Below, in pieces: positions 8,901 to 16,236 of a stretch of DNA of 42,377 nucleotides. The stretch is from the NCBI RefSeq assembly GCF_030848475.1, contig NZ_JAVDDS010000034.1, forward strand, positions 1-42,377, read 5' to 3'. The DNA is from Herbivorax alkaliphila (GTDB lineage Bacteria; Bacillota; Clostridia; Acetivibrionales; Acetivibrionaceae). The notes under the pieces are model-generated. The model did not search any database. It was given only the letters and a program-made list of their open reading frames with translations, and was not told the DNA's origin. Every line of letters begins with the position of its first letter. The first letter of the stretch is position 1. A program made the translations under genes and the position numbers.

Positions 8901-10042
8901 TTACTTCTGATGGAGATCAGGTGATGTATTTAGAGGATATAGATTCTCCAGGTGAATATAATTTATATCCTGACCAGCTTGAAAATGTTAAATTCTCAGT
9001 AAAAGATGAAAATGAGAATGATATTGAAGGTATTGTTGATTTTAAAGTGGTATTTCCAGATAGTGAAGTTCCATTAAACTTTTATTTATCCAGTTATCAT
9101 GGTGAGGGAGAAGCTGAATACTTTATTACAAAGGGAGTCTACAACATAGTTGCAGAAGTTTTGTCTTATGATACTTATAATACAGAGTGTATTATATTAA
9201 AAGAAGAAGTTTTTATTGGTGATGATGCTAATAATGAGAATGAGACTAAAAGTGGATGGAGAAGTAGATCGAGAAATAGATGGAGAAATAGATGGAGAAG
9301 TAAGAAGGAAAGTGATGTGAAGAATAGTCAACAAACCATTGAGTTTAAAATGGATAATCTTACAGAAGTAAGTTTGGATAGCAGGTCTGATGGTGATGAA
9401 GCTATTATGACAATTAGTGATCCAAAAACAGGATTAAGTGCCTTTGTGTTTTTGGAAAAAAACAACTCTTTTAAAATTTCAAAGGGATTCTATGACATAG
9501 AGCTTATATGTGAAAAGATAGAATATGGAAATGCATATTCATATACTTTAAGTTCTCAAAGGGATTTTTCTAAGGATAGTACCCAAATTGGTTTTGGAAC
9601 AAAGTTTAGCATATCAGTTAATCCAGACAAGACATACTATAAAAAGAACGATATATTAAGTAGCAAGCATTCAATTATGGATCGATTTGGGAATAAGCTT
9701 ATCAGTGCAGGTTCTTTAAATTACTTTTATTTTATATTTGATGCTATAAAGCAATCAAAGGGAGAAAATAAAATAAAACAAGACAATGGAAAATATCAGG
9801 TTTTTGATGTAAAAGAAAAAGAATATATAGAAGTTCCATATGATATAAGGGCACCTTTTATTTATATTATAAATTCAGAGGGGGAAATTGTTCTTTCTAA
9901 AAAATCTGTAGAACACTACACAAATTCAGAGATAGAGATTGAAAAGAGCTGGGCAAAAACAGGTGACTACAACATAAGACTTACAATAGATGTAGATGCT
10001 GATGGCAGTCTCTCAGCAGAATCACCTTTTGAAATAAGGTAA
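5918..10042 (+). CDS. Large secreted S8 subtilisin-family protease
   Basis: The 1374-residue protein starts with a signal peptide (1-25, cut after GFA). An I9-like propeptide spans about 45-112 and an S8 catalytic domain about 130-410. The triad is Asp161 (VIDTGID), His197 (HASHVAG) and Ser353 (GTSMSAA), with oxyanion Asn290 (AAGNN). HASHVAG and GTSMSAA differ from the usual HGTHVAG and GTSMSAP, but all catalytic residues remain. The remaining 960 residues look like repeated beta-sandwich modules; the YIPGEYIDI and KTYYKKNDI stretches recall MG2-type macroglobulin domains. A very basic insert of WRNRWRS-type repeats lies near residues 1109-1128. There is no LPXTG or S-layer motif. The ribosome site is AAGGGGG, 7 bases before ATG. 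It probably degrades or processes extracellular protein. Confidence 0.9.
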   Translation: MFKKGISILVVICVMVSTVITGFAQNTEDKENKTNDTANIEETKTKKPGQLIVKYKESSSFRSMSNMQKEEKVIKSSDNGLTLIEVEENEVTKKIESLKKDGNVEYVVPNYMRKISRFPIENPNDPEFENQWGLVNINAQDGWVTIDDSEDLSEVTVAVIDTGIDMFHEDLKDVVVEGYDFVDMDDNPIYGPIDEEHASHVAGIIAAKTNNGVGISGTVGQAPVKIMPIRAFEGAWGEDFNIIESIYYAVDNGADVINMSFGGPIESVALNEALEYALSENVVMVAAAGNNAMDALNEYPAAFPGVIAVSATDETDDLTSFSNYGSVIDLAAPGQDILSTIPEDLYDYYEGTSMSAAFVSGACALLLSKNPSLTSVEIEHILADSAKEIGDAGKDKKFGHGLLDINGALMVEEVKPRLEIMNLIDGEVVYDIIDVNTRFTYPENIEKTELYVNDELVETVFEKTDMLNSFEIDTYNCRDGALNIKVVAYEEEKIYQKEVEVRVRNTVYTGLRVKLTHDGEPVSNGFIKVWNKYTTVDGETFYDFVHHGVTAKNGVAVVPGTDAPNGNTYVIVADYALESEGDYSNAIILEEAIAPDIVEIDGKDLVPVTVNTGLDDEQSVFGSYKFPEAENSIQFSILPNTSGEFKAFLSKGIYSFEVVTHKTESNKESSEAIFMLSEKNVLIDGKDTVVNMESDKSKLAKINNSYNSIYGFMPSQMFISMRDKDVMLSKGVVLEDVYNIPEIYVTPGEYIFEYDIMGSKGTDEIFMFLEGEAVSLKEGEEKLLAVGGIFTGKIQTDKTEYIPGEYIDIDASLTDSQGNKIIYADYMNFDPFFVFRNQKSVFYRKDNKKVGLKLKNSLFEVPAEPIEYEFKDPATIELIDSKNNVVKSIPKHSISWMDFDLDQNILSGDYRLKMIVELPYLIQDETDISVKREAKEDAVKFNIELPGEKKATMATIEAINIETGESFYQWGDDLLDGEMFLSLPEGTYKAAVYSLTSDGDQVMYLEDIDSPGEYNLYPDQLENVKFSVKDENENDIEGIVDFKVVFPDSEVPLNFYLSSYHGEGEAEYFITKGVYNIVAEVLSYDTYNTECIILKEEVFIGDDANNENETKSGWRSRSRNRWRNRWRSKKESDVKNSQQTIEFKMDNLTEVSLDSRSDGDEAIMTISDPKTGLSAFVFLEKNNSFKISKGFYDIELICEKIEYGNAYSYTLSSQRDFSKDSTQIGFGTKFSISVNPDKTYYKKNDILSSKHSIMDRFGNKLISAGSLNYFYFIFDAIKQSKGENKIKQDNGKYQVFDVKEKEYIEVPYDIRAPFIYIINSEGEIVLSKKSVEHYTNSEIEIEKSWAKTGDYNIRLTIDVDADGSLSAESPFEIR

Positions 10043-10214
10043 TATTTGTTAGGTTAATGTGAAAAACATGGATACCTATTCCAACATCTACAGAAATCTA
10101 TAGACTGGATGTCTTCAGTTGTCTAGAATAATGATGGTTAAGGATAGATAAATATATATTTGGATAATATAGAAAAGAAGTTTAAATTTCAAATTTATGT
10201 AGGGAGATGTGTAT

Positions 10215-10805
10215 ATGAATTTAAGAGGAAGTAAAACATATGAAAATTTAATGAGAGCATTTGCAGGGGAGAGTCAGGCGAGAAATCGATATAATATCGC
10301 TGCATCCGCCGCTAAAAAGGAAGGTTTTCAGGTTGTTGAAGCTGTATTTAATTACACTGCAGACCAAGAAAGAGCACATGCTAAGGTGTTTTATGAAAAA
10401 CTTAAAGAAGTTGCTGGAGATAATATAAATATTAGTGGAGGATATCCTGTTGATTTGTATGACAGCACGGCTAAAGCCTTAAGAGCAGCTCAACACAATG
10501 AACTAGAAGAATGGGATAAAGTATATAAGGAATTTGGTAAAATAGCAAAAGAAGAGGGTTTTACATCAATAGCTTATGTTTTTGAAGGTATTGCAAATAT
10601 TGAAAAAACTCATGCTGATAGATTTGGAAGACTAGCTGATGAAGTTGAAAATGGAACTATTTTTAGAAGAGATGAAGAGATAGCATGGATGTGTACAAAT
10701 TGTGGGCATATTCACGTTGGAAAAGAAGCTCCTAAGGTATGTAGTGTTTGTCAACATCCCCAAGGTTTTTTTCTTCCATTTGCTGAGTCTTTTGCACAAC
10801 AATGA
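10215..10805 (+). CDS. rbr: Rubrerythrin
   Basis: The 196-residue protein has the standard rubrerythrin layout. A four-helix diiron domain carries the ExxH-type ligands (ADQERAH near 52-58 and NIEKTHADRF near 133-142). A C-terminal rubredoxin domain has two CxxC knuckles (CTNCGHIHVG and CSVCQHPQG). It reduces hydrogen peroxide in the anaerobic cytoplasm using electrons from rubredoxin or NADH reductases. I chose ATG 10215, which is 7 bases after AGGGAGA; the earlier in-frame GTG at 10209 is too close to that site. It appears to be a single-gene unit between the protease and the GntR operon. Confidence 0.95.
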   Translation: MNLRGSKTYENLMRAFAGESQARNRYNIAASAAKKEGFQVVEAVFNYTADQERAHAKVFYEKLKEVAGDNINISGGYPVDLYDSTAKALRAAQHNELEEWDKVYKEFGKIAKEEGFTSIAYVFEGIANIEKTHADRFGRLADEVENGTIFRRDEEIAWMCTNCGHIHVGKEAPKVCSVCQHPQGFFLPFAESFAQQ

Positions 10806-11152
10806 TGTTGGGGAAAAACTAGTCTAATCTACTTTTTATCTATTGTCACCTTTACCTAAAAATAATAGCATAATATAAATTGTTTTAAACTAAGAACTTA
10901 AGAAGCTATTTTTCTAGAATGCCTTACATCATTGTAGAAAATAGCTTCAATTTATAAGAGCCTTTTTCATCTTATAAACCTCAGGTGGGTTAGAGTTTGC
11001 ACATGAAGTTCCGATGTTTAACTTTATCTAAACGAGTTTACCTTAATTTATATGTAAGTAGCTGATGTGATACATTAAACAATTCATTAAGTTTTTTTAC
11101 TTTTTTATCAGTACCTTTTAGGGATCTTTTTATTATAATAATCAAAAAAATA
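10806..11152. other. Intergenic region: hairpin and one dispersed repeat copy
   Basis: A 14-bp stem (GAAGCTATTTTTCTA with TAGAAAATAGCTTC, one bulged T) occupies 10902-10948 and is likely the rubrerythrin terminator, though no T-run follows. On the minus strand, 11039-10981 carries a copy of a dispersed repeat (AAACTCGTTTAGATAAAG...) also seen at 17439 and 38767. I see no gene. Confidence 0.5.
10981..11039 (-). repeat. Dispersed GTTTAGMTAAAGYTAA repeat, copy A
   Basis: On the minus strand the first 40 bases match copy B (17439) at about 31 positions: AACTCGTTTAGATAAAGTTA, then AACATCGGAACTTCATGTG. The sides diverge, as expected for an old short dispersed element. It lies between rubrerythrin and the GntR promoter. 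Confidence 0.5.
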
Positions 11153-11181
11153 TTGACAAAAGGGAATTTTCCTTGTATTAT
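11153..11181 (+). promoter_or_regulatory. Promoter of the GntR/ABC operon
   Basis: Consensus TTGACA at 11153-11158, a 17-base spacer, and TATTAT at 11176-11181 make a strong vegetative promoter. The -10 box lies inside the left arm of the operator palindrome, so a bound repressor would block RNA polymerase. Confidence 0.85.
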
Positions 11182-11212
11182 TGTATTAAGTGCTTAATAC
11201 AATAATACAAGG
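11171..11212 (+). promoter_or_regulatory. 42-base perfect palindromic operator of the GntR/ABC operon
   Basis: CCTTGTATTATTGTATTAAG and its exact reverse complement flank a 2-base centre (TG). The palindrome covers the -10 box and the predicted start point, and its right arm ends in the first bases of the AAGGAG ribosome site. YtrA-type GntR proteins bind inverted repeats in their own promoters, so autoregulation is the likely role. The transcript could also fold and partly hide the ribosome site. Confidence 0.8.
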
Positions 11213-11221
11213 AGTGATGAA

Positions 11222-11593
11222 ATGGCTTGGGATCTTAAATCAGATCGCCCGATTTATGCCCAGTTGGTTGAACAAATTGAATTAATGATTTGTTCAGGGG
11301 AATACCCATCAGGTTCAAAACTTCCATCAGTTCGAGACCTTGCAAAGGAAGCTGGGGTAAATCCAAATACCATGCAAAGAGCTCTTGCAAAGCTTGAAGA
11401 AGATGGTCTTTTGTATACCAACCGCACAAGCGGAAGATTTGTAACGGAGGATAGAAAAATGGTTGAACAGATTAAAAACAGACTTGCTAAAAAACACATT
11501 GAAGATTTTTTGAACAAGATGGCAGAACTGGGTTTCGATAGTGAGGACGTTGTGTCCAGTTTATTAAAAATGGCAAAGGAGATGAAAGAATGA
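11222..11593 (+). CDS. GntR-family repressor, YtrA type
   Basis: The 123-residue protein has an N-terminal winged helix (about 8-75) with the GntR signature: PIYAQLVEQIE, then SGSKLPSVRDLAKEAGVNPNTMQRALAKLEEDGLL. A short helical tail follows and there is no large effector domain. This is the YtrA subfamily, which usually controls a linked ABC transporter and responds to cell-envelope antibiotics or similar stress. The gene overlaps the ATPase gene by four bases (ATGA), so the two are translationally coupled. Its operator is the palindrome just upstream. The signal it senses cannot be read from the sequence. Confidence 0.9.
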   Translation: MAWDLKSDRPIYAQLVEQIELMICSGEYPSGSKLPSVRDLAKEAGVNPNTMQRALAKLEEDGLLYTNRTSGRFVTEDRKMVEQIKNRLAKKHIEDFLNKMAELGFDSEDVVSSLLKMAKEMKE

Positions 11594-12288
11594 GTAATAT
11601 TTTAGAGTGTAGCAAATTGACTAAACAATTTGGAGCTAAAACAGCTTTAAATAATATTAGTGTTAACATTCCTAAAGGAAAAATAGTTGGACTTTTAGGA
11701 CCTAATGCAAGTGGAAAAAGTACTTTTATTAAAATTTGCAATGAACTTTTGACACCAACAAGTGGAGAAGTATTGATTGATGGATGCAAACCTGGAATAG
11801 AAAGCAAAAAAATCATTTCATATCTTCCAGAAAGAACATATTTAAATGACTGGATGAGGGTTAAGGACATTATTGATTTTTTTGAAGATTTTTATAAAGA
11901 TTTCAAAAGGGAAAAAGCCTATGATATGTTAAAAAGACTTAACATAGATTCTAATGACAAATTAAAAACAATGTCAAAAGGAACAAAGGAAAAGGTTCAA
12001 CTTATATTGGTTATGAGTCGTGAAGCCCGACTGTACATGTTAGATGAGCCTATTGGCGGAGTTGATCCTGCAGCTAGAGACTATATACTAGACACTATAC
12101 TTAGCAACTACAATGAAGAGTCAACAATTATCATATCAACTCATCTAATTTCAGATATAGAAAAAATTCTTGATTACATTGTTTTTATAAAGAATGGTGA
12201 AATAATTCTTACAAAAACAGTTGATGAGATACGAGAAGAAAGTAGAAAGTCTGTGGATGCACTATTTAGGGAGGTGTTTAAATGTTAG
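11590..12288 (+). CDS. ABC transporter ATP-binding protein (YtrB-like)
   Basis: The 232-residue protein is a single nucleotide-binding domain. Walker A is GPNASGKST (about 37-45), Walker B is LYMLDEPIGGVDP, and the His switch is STHL. The signature loop reads MSKGTKEKV instead of LSGGQ, as is common in YtrB-type ATPases. It is the energising subunit of an export or sensing transporter with the permease encoded next. It overlaps both neighbours (four bases with gntR, seven with the permease) and is co-transcribed from the TTGACA promoter at 11153. Likely role: envelope-stress or antimicrobial response; the substrate is unknown. Confidence 0.9.
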   Translation: MSNILECSKLTKQFGAKTALNNISVNIPKGKIVGLLGPNASGKSTFIKICNELLTPTSGEVLIDGCKPGIESKKIISYLPERTYLNDWMRVKDIIDFFEDFYKDFKREKAYDMLKRLNIDSNDKLKTMSKGTKEKVQLILVMSREARLYMLDEPIGGVDPAARDYILDTILSNYNEESTIIISTHLISDIEKILDYIVFIKNGEIILTKTVDEIREESRKSVDALFREVFKC

Positions 12289-13085
12289 CAAAACTTTTGA
12301 AATATGAATTTAAAGCAACGGCTAGATTATTTATACCCTTGTATGTTGCACTGCTGGTATTTACATTAATTAATAGAATGTTTAATATTATTGACATTAT
12401 TGATAATACAGTTGAAATAAACATTAAACTTATGCTAAGTATTGTAAGCATGATTGGAAACATTGGTTTAATTGCTGGAATTGGTGTAATGACTTTAGTT
12501 ATTATGATTCAAAGGTTTTATAAAAGTTTGTTAGGTGACGAAGGATATCTCATGTTTACTCTTCCGGTTAAAACCTGGGAGAATGTTTTGAGTAAGCTTG
12601 TCACAGCAGTTTTTTGGACATTATCAAGTGTTTTTGTAACAATAATTTCTGTTATAATTATAAGTAATGTTGAAAATATATTTGAGAATTTAATTAAAAT
12701 TATTAATGATATAAATTATGGGTTTGGAATAGCAGGATTTGTTTCGATACCAGCATTTTTTATCATAAGCATTTCTTCGGCTATTCTTATGTTTTATACT
12801 GCTATCGCTCTAGGACACCAGTTTACTAAGCACAAACTTATAGCATCTTTTGGAATGTTTTGTGCTTTATATTTTATTAATTCCATTATTTACACATTGG
12901 TTTTTCTGGTATTTGGAATAGCAATTGATTTTGAAATTCTTTCAAATCTTTTGGACTATTCAACATCAATGCATCTAAAGACAAATATTACTGCGTTACT
13001 TTTCTCTTTATATCCTCTAATTATAGCAGTCGTACAGTTTTTGGTGATAAATTTTATTTTAAAGAAAAAATTAAATTTAGAGTAA
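12282..13085 (+). CDS. ABC transporter permease, six membrane spans
   Basis: The 267-residue protein has about six hydrophobic spans, near 14-33, 57-80, 106-128, 148-172, 187-212 and 238-258. There is no ATPase domain. Such permeases of GntR-controlled operons pair with the preceding ATPase. The start overlaps the ATPase stop by seven bases and has the site GGGAGG. A short cytoplasmic block after the second span (GDEGYLMFTLPVKTW) is typical of this permease group. A terminator follows 45 bases later, closing a three-gene operon. Confidence 0.85.
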   Translation: MLAKLLKYEFKATARLFIPLYVALLVFTLINRMFNIIDIIDNTVEINIKLMLSIVSMIGNIGLIAGIGVMTLVIMIQRFYKSLLGDEGYLMFTLPVKTWENVLSKLVTAVFWTLSSVFVTIISVIIISNVENIFENLIKIINDINYGFGIAGFVSIPAFFIISISSAILMFYTAIALGHQFTKHKLIASFGMFCALYFINSIIYTLVFLVFGIAIDFEILSNLLDYSTSMHLKTNITALLFSLYPLIIAVVQFLVINFILKKKLNLE

Positions 13086-13129
13086 TTCAATATTGCTCTG
13101 AATTTTATATAAATACATCCCCAAACTTT

Positions 13130-13175
13130 CCCAAAATTCTATCTTTACTTATGGTAGAGTTTTGGGGATTTAATT
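13130..13175 (+). terminator. Terminator of the GntR/ABC operon
   Basis: A 14-bp imperfect stem (CCCAAAATTCTATC with GGTAGAGTTTTGGG, two wobble pairs) with a 9-base loop is followed by GATTTAATTTTAT. Confidence 0.7.
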
Positions 13176-13412
13176 TTATAAAAATGTTGGGAGAAAGTGA
13201 AATTAAATAATTGTAAGATGAATTAAAATGTAGTAATATAAATATATAGGCTAAAATTTAAAATAGTAAGTAGTTAAATAAAAATGATATTCAACCTTTG
13301 TATAAAATAACTAAATGTAATTTTTAGACAATGCTAATAAATCAAGAAATCTTTATCGTTAATCATGTTCTATGTACAAAGTTTATTTTCAATTTATTAT
13401 ATTAAAAATCAA

Positions 13413-13470
13413 CTTTTATTGCGTTACATTTAAAAATGATGTTATAACATTTTGATGTGTGCAATAAAAG
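13413..13470 (+). promoter_or_regulatory. Long hairpin upstream of the GH9 cellulase gene
   Basis: A perfect outer stem (CTTTTATTGC/GCAATAAAAG) encloses nested pairs ACAT/ATGT, AAATG/CATTT and TTATAA at the tip. It lies about 175 bases before the cellulase start. It could be an operator or a leader-RNA structure; the sequence does not decide which. Confidence 0.5.
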
Positions 13471-13496
13471 AGAATTATTACAATAATTTTTAATTA

Positions 13497-13520
13497 AAGG
13501 AGGAGAGTTTTATGGTTTAA
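13497..13520 (+). promoter_or_regulatory. Strong Shine-Dalgarno site before a two-codon frame
   Basis: AAAGGAGGAG (13497-13506) is one of the strongest ribosome sites in the window. It leads into ATG GTT TAA (13512-13520), so no protein can be made from it. It could be the start of a decayed gene, or a ribosome-stalling or mRNA-protecting site of the Stab-SD kind known in Bacillus leaders. The cellulase frame starts 126 bases later with its own site. Confidence 0.5.
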
Positions 13521-13645
13521 AAACATATTTTACGTGAAAGCTGCTATTTTAACAGTGGTTTTTCCTTTGATGTGTTGAAATTTTTTTTTTAAAAACCAAA
13601 AGAAAACAGCTTTTAGCTGAGAAAAATTAGAAAGGGAGAGATGAA

Positions 13646-16042
13646 ATGAAAAAGGGGAATTTTTTTTCAAAAAAAGCAAATGCCTTGATTATTGCTGTTA
13701 TTATGCTTGCTGTAGCAGTTAGTCCTATTGGAAATATGGGAAATACTTTAGCACAGTCGGATTATAATTATGCAAGAGCTTTGCAGTATTCTTTATTTAT
13801 GTATGATGCAAACATGTGTGGAACAGGTGTAGATGAAAATAGTTTGTATAACTGGAGAAGTAATTGTCATGTTTATGATGCAGAGCTTCCACTTGATTCT
13901 ACAAACACAAATATGTCAGAGAGCTTTATAGAAGAACATATAGACATACTTGATCCTGATGGAACAGGAACAGTTGATGTTGCGGGAGGATACCACGATG
14001 CAGGTGACCATGTTAAATTTGGAATGCCTCAGGTGTACTCTTCTGCCACTGTTGGTTGGAGTTATTATGAATTTAGAGATGCTTTTGAAGAAACAGGAAG
14101 AGATGATCATATAGAAACAATTTTAAGATATTTTCATGATTATTATATGAAGGTTACATTTTTAGATGATGACGGAGATGTAGTTGCATTTTGTTATCAA
14201 GTAGCTGATGGTGATATTGACCATGCTTACTGGAATGCTCCTGAAGTTGATGATATGTTTAGAAGAGGGTGGTTTGCAACTGAAGAATTACCTTCAACGG
14301 ACTGTATTTCTGGGGCTGCTACATCACTTGCAATAAACTATTTTAATTTTAAAGACACTGATCCAGAATATGCACAAAAGAATCTAGATTATGCAATAGC
14401 TTTATTTGACTTTGCATATTCTAATGAACGAGAAGTTAATGATGATGGACCAAAGGGATATTATACTTCAACTAGATGGGAAGATAATTACTGTTGGGCT
14501 GCAGCATGGCTTTTCCTTGCCACAGAAGATGAGTTTTACTTAGATGAAGCATTTAAATACTATGACTACTATGCACCTTCTTGCTGGACACATTGTTGGA
14601 ATGATGTGTGGGTAGGTGTAGCATGTACTTTAGCTTACATAAATGATTTGTATGATAAAGATAGTGAAGAATTTGAAGACAGATATAAAGAAGCTACAAA
14701 CAGAAGTCCTTACGAGGAGATAAATTTTTGGGGTGAGGTAGAAAAACTAGTATACAATTGGATGAATGGTATAAATATTACCATAACACCAGGTGGATAT
14801 ACATTTTTAAATGAGTGGGGATCTGCTAGATATAATACTGCTACTCAATTTGCAGCCTTAGTGTTTGACAAGCATAATAATGGAGGTCCATCTGAATACA
14901 GTGAATGGGCTAAATCGCAGATGGATTATTTATTAGGAGATAACCCAAATGATCTTTGTTATGTTGTAGGTTTTAGTGAAAATGCTGTAAAGTTTCCACA
15001 TCATAGAGCTGCATCAGGTTTGCCGTATTGTGAAGACCCATCTCCTCATAGATTTGTACTATACGGTGCATTAGTTGGAGGTCCTGGTGAGGAAGATCAA
15101 CATATTGATGAGACAGCAGATTATATCTACAATGAGGTAACTATAGACTATAACGCAGCATTTGTAGGTGCTGCTGCTGGTATTTACACATTCTTTGGAG
15201 ATGAATTAATGGAAGTTGAGCCTGATTTTCCGCCAGACGAAGATTTATATGATGATGAAGATGGTGGTGGTGGTACAGAATACTGGGTAGATGCATTTGC
15301 AACTGAAATAGTACAGGATGATGGACCGAAGGCTACGGAAGTTTCTTTCTATGTTGGTACAAATGCAAGACAGACTTCTGACAGTATTTCAGTTAGATAT
15401 TATTTTGATGCCAGTGAAATGACCTCTCTTGAGCAAAATGATATTGAAATGAGAATACTTTATGATCAGACAGCAGCAGAAACAAATTATGAAGCTGAGT
15501 TTACAGGACCACATCATTATGATGGGGATATATATTATGTGGAAGCAGTTTGGGATGGTTTTGTAATTGCAAATTCAAATAAAATATTCCAGTTTGCTCT
15601 TGGCACCTATGCATGGGGAAATTATTGGGATCCAACTAATGACTGGAGTTATCAAGACTTAAAAATTGAAGATTGTAATTTTGAAGGCGTACCGGAGAGA
15701 ACAGACTATATCTGTGTTTATGATGATGGCGTTCTTGTAGGAGGTATTGAACCAGATGGAACCACTCCTGAAGGAACAGATCCAGAGGATGAGGATGAGG
15801 ATGAAGATGAAGATTTAGATGAACCAGAGTTTATATATGGAGATTTAAATGGTGATGGTATTGTAGATTCAACAGATGCTGTTTTGTTGTCAAGATATAT
15901 TCTTGAAATAAGTGATCAACTTTCTGTTCCAATAGAAGTAGCTGATTTAAATGGTGATGGTGAAATAAATTCTACCGATCAAATGCTTCTAAGTAGGTAT
16001 CTGCTAGAAATAATAGGCGAATTTCCTGTAGAAAGTAATTAA
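13646..16042 (+). CDS. Cellulosomal GH9 endoglucanase with CBM3 and dockerin
   Basis: The 798-residue protein has a signal peptide (1-37). A GH9 catalytic domain (about 40-520) has the DAGD motif at 118-121 (base Asp121), PHHR at 451-454 and acid Glu497 in NEVTIDYNAAF. A CBM3-like module spans about 545-703, ending in VYDDGVLVGGIEP. An acidic Glu-Asp linker (706-727) and a type I dockerin (730-798) follow. Each dockerin repeat carries a calcium loop (DLNGDGIVDSTD, DLNGDGEINSTD) with Ser-Thr at the cohesin-contact positions. GH9 plus CBM3c enzymes are usually processive endoglucanases on cellulose; I infer the same here. The dockerin would anchor it on a scaffoldin not in this window. The ribosome site is AAAGGGAG. 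Confidence 0.95.
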   Translation: MKKGNFFSKKANALIIAVIMLAVAVSPIGNMGNTLAQSDYNYARALQYSLFMYDANMCGTGVDENSLYNWRSNCHVYDAELPLDSTNTNMSESFIEEHIDILDPDGTGTVDVAGGYHDAGDHVKFGMPQVYSSATVGWSYYEFRDAFEETGRDDHIETILRYFHDYYMKVTFLDDDGDVVAFCYQVADGDIDHAYWNAPEVDDMFRRGWFATEELPSTDCISGAATSLAINYFNFKDTDPEYAQKNLDYAIALFDFAYSNEREVNDDGPKGYYTSTRWEDNYCWAAAWLFLATEDEFYLDEAFKYYDYYAPSCWTHCWNDVWVGVACTLAYINDLYDKDSEEFEDRYKEATNRSPYEEINFWGEVEKLVYNWMNGINITITPGGYTFLNEWGSARYNTATQFAALVFDKHNNGGPSEYSEWAKSQMDYLLGDNPNDLCYVVGFSENAVKFPHHRAASGLPYCEDPSPHRFVLYGALVGGPGEEDQHIDETADYIYNEVTIDYNAAFVGAAAGIYTFFGDELMEVEPDFPPDEDLYDDEDGGGGTEYWVDAFATEIVQDDGPKATEVSFYVGTNARQTSDSISVRYYFDASEMTSLEQNDIEMRILYDQTAAETNYEAEFTGPHHYDGDIYYVEAVWDGFVIANSNKIFQFALGTYAWGNYWDPTNDWSYQDLKIEDCNFEGVPERTDYICVYDDGVLVGGIEPDGTTPEGTDPEDEDEDEDEDLDEPEFIYGDLNGDGIVDSTDAVLLSRYILEISDQLSVPIEVADLNGDGEINSTDQMLLSRYLLEIIGEFPVESN

Positions 16043-16091
16043 TGAAATACAACCGTTATTATGGAGGTTTTAATATCAGGTAAGATAATGA

Positions 16092-16125
16092 TTTAGGTGA
16101 ACCCTTAGGGTTCACCTAAAGTTTT
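16092..16125 (+). terminator. Terminator of the GH9-CBM3 gene
   Basis: A 13-bp perfect stem (TTTAGGTGAACCC/GGGTTCACCTAAA) closes on TTA and is followed by GTTTTAAG. Confidence 0.8.
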
Positions 16126-16236
16126 AAGTGTCAATTTTTTTAGAGTATTATTAGTGGTGGTAATTTATGTTATTTTACTTATAGAGTAGAAAGTGCTAAA
16201 ATGGTTTTGTGAAATTAAAATAGGGAGGGCTCTATA

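Larger units (their letters stand above)
13176..13645. other. Long structured leader region of the GH9 cellulase
   Basis: No gene is visible in these 470 bases. Besides the hairpin at 13413-13470 and the SD/mini-ORF at 13497-13520, a loose inverted pair joins GAAAGCTG...GTGGTTTTT (13537-13565) with AAAAACCAAAAG...CAGCTTTT (13591-13615), separated by a T-run. The promoter is probably upstream of 13413, but its boxes are not clear. Confidence 0.45.

Noticed and set aside
11487-11870. 127-codon minus-strand frame across gntR and the ABC ATPase gene
   Set aside because: A shadow of two well-supported plus-strand genes; no ribosome site and no motif.
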